A DNA stretch of 7,395 nucleotides from SLJK01 sp964567295 (GTDB taxonomy: Bacteria; Bacillota; Dethiobacteria; DTU022; UBA8154): NCBI GenBank assembly GCA_964567295.1, contig CAZMLU010000072.1, forward strand, positions 1 to 7,395. Reading direction: 5' to 3'. The notes beneath the pieces were generated by a model. The model ran no database searches and was not told where the DNA came from. It worked only from the letters and a program-made list of their open reading frames with translations. The translations under genes were made by a program, and so were the position numbers. Below, one piece after another: positions 4,944-7,395 of the stretch (its first letter is position 1; the number at the start of each line of letters is the position of its first letter).

Positions 4944-6287
4944 CTATTTACGGGAAACGGTGGTGCTGTATCCGGTTGCTTCTCTGCGCCAACGCGCGGA
5001 GAGGTCGTCCAGGTAATCTCCCACTTCCCCTTCTAAAACCTGCTCGGCCCCTTTGTGGGTGGAGTGGGCATCCACCTCTTTCACCATTTCGCGCAGCGCG
5101 TGGGGCGCGTCGATGATCGGGCAGGGAGCCAGGTGATTCTCATTGAAGGGGACTCTGCTCTGGTAGGCTTTAAAGAAGGGGTTCTGCAGGACCTCCTCCA
5201 GGGACTTATCCTTGATATTGTCTACGGCAAAGTGCACGAAAGCGCAGGGCTCCACATCCCCAGCCGCGTTAATGTGAAAGTATTCCCTTCCCCCGGCAAT
5301 GCAGCCGCCGGTATAGTGCCCATCATTCCAGAAATCGGCGATGAAAACCGCCTTGTTCTGCCTGATTTCTCTAACCCTGTGCACCAGCCAGCTTCTCTGC
5401 TCGGGAGTGAGCATGAGCTCCACGTTGGGGTCCCGCCCCACGGGGACGTAGTGGAAAGACCAGATATAAAGTACACCTTTTTCCATGAGAAATTCTATGA
5501 AGGCATCGCTGAAGAGTTCGTCCAGGTTATGCCTCATGGCCGTTAAGGAAGCGCCGAAGAACACTCCCCTTTCCCGCAGCAGGTCCATGGCCCGGGTTAC
5601 CTTCGCAAATGTCCCGGTGCCCCTGCGGGCATCGGTCTCCTCCTGCCAGCCTTCCAGGCTGAAAGCAGGGGAAATATTGCCCAGCTCGGCCAACCGGTCG
5701 GCAACCTCTTCGTTTATAAGGGTGCCGTTGGTATAGGCCATGAAAAAGGAATCGGGATGCTCGGCGATCACGTCGAGCAACTTGGGATAGATAAACGGTT
5801 CCCCTCCGGAAAGGACGATCCAGTGTATACCCAGCTCTTTTGCTTCTTGTATAATGCGATGAAATAATTCCGGTTCCAGGCTGTCTGCATTGTTGTACTC
5901 CCCGGCCCAGCAGCCTTCACATCTCAGATTGCAGGCCGAGGTCGGATCGATAAGGATTGCCGCAGGGACACTTACACCCAGCTTCTTAGAAGCTTCCTCT
6001 CTTTTAGGTTTCCCCAGAAAAGCACCCTCGATAATCCAGGAATTGATTAACCTGGAAAGCATCTGGGGATTGCTGGCCACACGCCGAGTCTGCTCCATAG
6101 CTTCCGGAGTTCTTATAAAATAGTTCTTCATAGCAGTTACCATGGCCCGGTGCTCTTTCATAATAGCCACAGTTTCTAAATATTTCATTATAGTGATCAG
6201 ATTCTTTTCAGGATCCTTGGTGATATAGCGGATGGCCCTGCCCAATAAGAACTTGCTTGCTGTTTTTTTAATAAATTGGTTCACCAT
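4944..6287 (-). CDS. Radical SAM protein of unknown function with SPASM-like Cys-rich C-terminus
   Basis: A 447-residue cytoplasmic enzyme. Residues 1-105 are a helical N-terminal extension. The radical SAM core (about 108-300) starts ILIDPTSACNLRCEGCW, whose C119, C123 and C126 hold the [4Fe-4S] cluster. It continues with LSGGEPF (160-165, SAM amine contact) and an AYTNGT strand. The C-terminal part has GGCIAGGREYFHINAAGDVEPC (C329, C348) and C389, with the aromatic-G-x-V-x-PC pattern seen in SPASM/twitch domains; extra cluster ligation is likely but not certain. A similar CNLxCxGCWA(G/A)EY clade is common in Clostridia and uncharacterised, as I recall. The ATG at 6287 follows AAGGAGG by about 9 bases, the best ribosome site in the window. 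It is 65 bases after the DGC gene and separated from the permease by a probable terminator. No precursor peptide gene is recognised, so peptide modification is not supported. Confidence 0.92.
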   Translation of the reverse strand: MVNQFIKKTASKFLLGRAIRYITKDPEKNLITIMKYLETVAIMKEHRAMVTAMKNYFIRTPEAMEQTRRVASNPQMLSRLINSWIIEGAFLGKPKREEASKKLGVSVPAAILIDPTSACNLRCEGCWAGEYNNADSLEPELFHRIIQEAKELGIHWIVLSGGEPFIYPKLLDVIAEHPDSFFMAYTNGTLINEEVADRLAELGNISPAFSLEGWQEETDARRGTGTFAKVTRAMDLLRERGVFFGASLTAMRHNLDELFSDAFIEFLMEKGVLYIWSFHYVPVGRDPNVELMLTPEQRSWLVHRVREIRQNKAVFIADFWNDGHYTGGCIAGGREYFHINAAGDVEPCAFVHFAVDNIKDKSLEEVLQNPFFKAYQSRVPFNENHLAPCPIIDAPHALREMVKEVDAHSTHKGAEQVLEGEVGDYLDDLSARWRREATGYSTTVSRK

Positions 6288-6327
6288 CTTTTATACCTCC
6301 TTCGAAAAAATATTCCAGTGCCGGTAC

Positions 6328-6347
6328 AAAGTGCTATGCTGCACTTT
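6328..6347. repeat. Short hairpin between the DGC and radical SAM genes
   Basis: AAAGTGC and GCACTTT form a perfect 7-bp inverted repeat with a 6-base loop, just downstream of the DGC gene stop. On the minus strand no U tract follows, so it is a poor terminator for the operon. It may tune mRNA stability between the two genes. Confidence 0.35.
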
Positions 6348-6352
6348 TACTA

Positions 6353-6787
6353 TTATTCCTTCAGGATGCTGCTTACAATAAGTTCTTTGGCCTTTTGTAT
6401 TTCATCGGCTGATACGTATTCCATGACTCCTTTTACGTCTCCCCCGAGATCTTCATGGAAAGGTTTCTTTTTCATTTCAATATCCCTGGTCAGCACAATA
6501 CTGCTGCTTAATTGCAATCCGGCCTGTTCCGCAAGCTTGCGGGCGCACTCTTTGGGGCAACCGTCTACCGTAATGATTTTTTCCGCCGCCCGGCTTTTAT
6601 TTAGGATAGGCTTAATGTTCAGCGGTAGACCGGCCAGACAGCCTATAGACGCCTTGGCCAAGCCAAGCTCCTTTACCGCATCAAGGCTGGCCATTGCACT
6701 GGTAATTCCCGTATTTGAAAAGCCCCCAAAGCAAGAGAATATAACATTCTCATGCATTTTCGTAGTTTCTTCCTGACGTTCTGTCAT
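6353..6787 (-). CDS. DGC-domain putative zinc-binding protein
   Basis: A 144-residue soluble protein matching the DGC domain family (four conserved cysteines thought to bind zinc). The motifs run in order: VIFSCFGGFSNTG (C19), ASIGCLAGLP (C50), then VDGCPKECARK (C77, C81), which contains the name-giving Asp-Gly-Cys. The tail VLTRDIEMKKKPF is also typical. No enzymatic activity is established for the family; redox or metal binding is suspected. I choose the ATG at 6787 because AAAGG lies about 9 bases upstream. The frame is open to a TTG at 6811 and another ATG at 6796, neither with a good site. It follows the four-Cys gene by 33 bases and precedes the radical SAM gene by 65, probably one transcript. 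The neighbours suggest a role in handling metals or reactive sulfur/selenium, which is inference. Confidence 0.87.
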   Translation of the reverse strand: MTERQEETTKMHENVIFSCFGGFSNTGITSAMASLDAVKELGLAKASIGCLAGLPLNIKPILNKSRAAEKIITVDGCPKECARKLAEQAGLQLSSSIVLTRDIEMKKKPFHEDLGGDVKGVMEYVSADEIQKAKELIVSSILKE

Positions 6788-6795
6788 TTTAATCA

Positions 6796-6802
6796 TCCTT
6801 TC
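6796..6802 (-). promoter_or_regulatory. Ribosome binding site that decides the DGC gene start
   Basis: GAAAGGA on the minus strand sits about 8-9 bases before the ATG at 6785-6787, favouring that start over the in-frame TTG at 6809-6811 and the ATG at 6794-6796, which overlaps the site. Confidence 0.45.
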
Positions 6803-6820
6803 GATTTTCAAGCTAACAAC

Positions 6821-7048
6821 TTAAATGGGACCGCGCATTTTTTTGGAGCGGTGCTCTCCTTCCTGGATCAGCAAGTGCTGGGAAGGGCTGAGCCTTTGTC
6901 CTTCTTCAAAGACAATATCCAGGTAATAGTGACACTTAATTTCATTTTCGCTTTCTTGTGCAGGCACTTCTTTGGCAAAGCGCACGCATTTATAAACTTC
7001 TTCTTTGCCGGCACTATCCAGCATGCCGCAGTTGATACATTTTACCAA
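6821..7048 (-). CDS. Small four-cysteine protein of unknown function
   Basis: A 75-residue cytoplasmic protein opening MVKCINCGMLDSAG. Cysteines lie at 4, 7, 21 and 39 (CxxC, then KC and KCHYY). Four Cys plus H40 could form a zinc or iron-sulfur site. The C-terminal half (DIVFEEGQRLSPSQHLLIQEG) is predicted mixed helix, with a basic end HRSKKMRGPI. I do not recognise the family. The start is TTG at 7048, strongly indicated by GGAGGGAGG 8 bases upstream and a TAA codon immediately before the TTG in frame. No ATG lies upstream in the frame; the next is Met9, inside the protein after the CxxC. It appears first in a unit with the DGC and radical SAM genes (33 bases to the DGC gene), after a perfect TATAAT at 7079-7084. 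Confidence 0.8.
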   Translation of the reverse strand: MVKCINCGMLDSAGKEEVYKCVRFAKEVPAQESENEIKCHYYLDIVFEEGQRLSPSQHLLIQEGEHRSKKMRGPI

Positions 7049-7078
7049 TTAATTTGCCTCCCTCCGCGCGGATCTTCT

Positions 7079-7084
7079 ATTATA
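7079..7084 (-). promoter_or_regulatory. Candidate -10 element before the four-Cys gene
   Basis: A perfect TATAAT on the minus strand lies about 30 bases upstream of the TTG start, placing transcription start near 7072, just ahead of GGAGGGAGG. No good -35 is seen 16-18 bases further upstream (the hexamer there is near AGGTAG) and no TGn extension is present, so an activator may be needed or the match may be chance. Confidence 0.35.
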
Positions 7085-7117
7085 AGCCTCTAAAATATAG
7101 CCTACCTTCCGCAGCAT

Positions 7118-7146
7118 AAACTGTTAGCATTTTCTTTTAACAGTTT
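7118..7146. repeat. 9-bp inverted repeat upstream of the four-Cys gene
   Basis: AAACTGTTA (7118-7126) and TAACAGTTT (7138-7146) are perfect inverted arms around an 11-base loop. They lie about 35 bases upstream of the TATAAT at 7079-7084, a suitable place for an activator or repressor site. As RNA it would be a weak AT-rich hairpin. Confidence 0.45.
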
Positions 7147-7150
7147 GGAT

Positions 7151-7171
7151 GAAAATGGCTAAACTAGCCAT
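7151..7171 (-). terminator. Hairpin after the MoaD-like gene (terminator or SECIS-like)
   Basis: In minus-strand RNA, AUGGCUA and UAGCCAU (7165-7171 and 7155-7161) pair perfectly over 7 bases with a GUU loop, followed by UUUCAU, a short U tract. It starts 16 bases after the MoaD-like gene's TGA-TGA stops. A weak intrinsic terminator is the simple reading. The loop also lies within the distance expected of a SECIS element relative to those UGA codons. Confidence 0.4.
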
Positions 7172-7187
7172 CAACGCCTCCGCCTCA

Positions 7188-7395
7188 TCATTGAACATTC
7201 TTTTTAATTTTAATCTCATCACCATCATTTACTTCTGTTACCAAGTCGGTGCTCTTACTATTGACAAGAACCTCAATGGTAGAACGTAAGGCAGGCCCTT
7301 TCTCTGTTTTATAAAAGAGGGCCTCCTCCATTTTGGGGACGAGGCTGACGAGATGATTAAGACACTCGCCCACTGTCTTGCCTTCTACCTCAAAT
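7188..7395 (-). CDS. MoaD/ThiS-like ubiquitin-fold protein, N-terminus outside window
   Basis: Only the last 68 residues are visible; the frame is open to the window edge, so the GTG at 7373 is probably an internal Val. FEVEGKTVGECLNHLV matches the conserved strand-helix start of MoaD/ThiS proteins, and TIEVLVNSK with LVTEVNDGDEIKIK matches the later strands, where D-G-D-E-(I/V) is the most recognisable motif. MoaD and ThiS end in Gly-Gly, which is adenylated and thiocarboxylated to carry sulfur. This frame instead ends KIKKNVQ without Gly-Gly, so as annotated it could not be a sulfur carrier. The stop is a tandem TGA-TGA, followed in frame by GGC-GGA-GGC (Gly-Gly-Gly). Such genes often sit beside tungsten aldehyde oxidoreductases, which would lie outside the window. 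Family call is good, function uncertain. Confidence 0.8.
   Translation of the reverse strand, partial: FEVEGKTVGECLNHLVSLVPKMEEALFYKTEKGPALRSTIEVLVNSKSTDLVTEVNDGDEIKIKKNVQ

Noticed and set aside
5055..5546. + strand 163-residue ORF inside the radical SAM gene
   Set aside because: Antisense shadow; the minus frame has the full radical SAM motif set.
7124..7198. 24-codon minus-strand ORF (MFNDEAEALMASLAIF...) overlapping the MoaD-like stop
   Set aside because: Looks protein-like but has no ribosome binding site, ends within an inverted repeat, and runs through the hairpin that follows the MoaD-like gene.
1..7395. CRISPR array, tRNA or rRNA genes
   Set aside because: No regularly spaced repeats, no tRNA cloverleaf with a TTCGA-type arm and no rRNA-like sequence seen on either strand.

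Overview
The window looks like chromosomal DNA from an anaerobic Firmicute, probably a clostridial or Peptococcaceae-type lineage. Evidence is strong GGAGG-type ribosome binding sites, occasional GTG and TTG starts, tight same-strand gene packing, a radical SAM enzyme with the CNLRCEGCW motif, and an IS1634-type transposase remnant. The lineage call is inference; no rRNA or marker gene is present.

Left part (1 to about 1270): a decayed transposase fragment on the + strand (about 190-929). It keeps only the C-terminal half and needs three frame corrections, each at a short homopolymer. Around it lies DNA with no convincing gene. A terminator-like hairpin (1112-1146) reads on the minus strand and probably closes the operon that fills the rest of the window.

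Main part (1275-7395): ten genes, all on the minus strand. In transcription order they are: a MoaD/ThiS-like ubiquitin-fold protein (cut by the window edge); a 75-residue four-cysteine protein; a DGC-domain zinc-binding protein; a radical SAM protein of unknown function; an ArsP/DUF318-type permease; a thioredoxin-like CCGP protein; an FmdB-type zinc ribbon ending in Cys-Cys-COOH; a short glutaredoxin-like protein; a methionine-rich 75-residue protein; and a tandem-domain universal stress protein. Hairpins after the MoaD-like and radical SAM genes, and a repeat-rich 133-base gap before the glutaredoxin gene, suggest several transcription units rather than one.

The main finding is that the glutaredoxin-like gene probably does not stop at its TGA (2462-2464). 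Reading that TGA as selenocysteine gives Sec-Ala-Ile followed by TAA, the Sec-x-x-stop ending of the 'Uxx-star' glutaredoxin-like selenoproteins. A stem-loop with its apical loop 21 nt after the UGA fits a bacterial SECIS element. With the permease, the thioredoxin-like protein and the Cys-Cys-COOH protein, the neighbourhood resembles what I recall as the selenocysteine-assisted organometallic (SAO) gene set: SaoE efflux transporter, SaoT thioredoxin-like protein and SaoC Cys-Cys-COOH protein. These assignments rest on motif recognition and memory, not on a search. A working model is that thiol/selenol proteins capture or strip a soft metal, metalloid or organometal, the permease exports it, and the DGC, four-Cys and Met-rich proteins bind metal or thiol-reactive species. 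The substrate is unknown.
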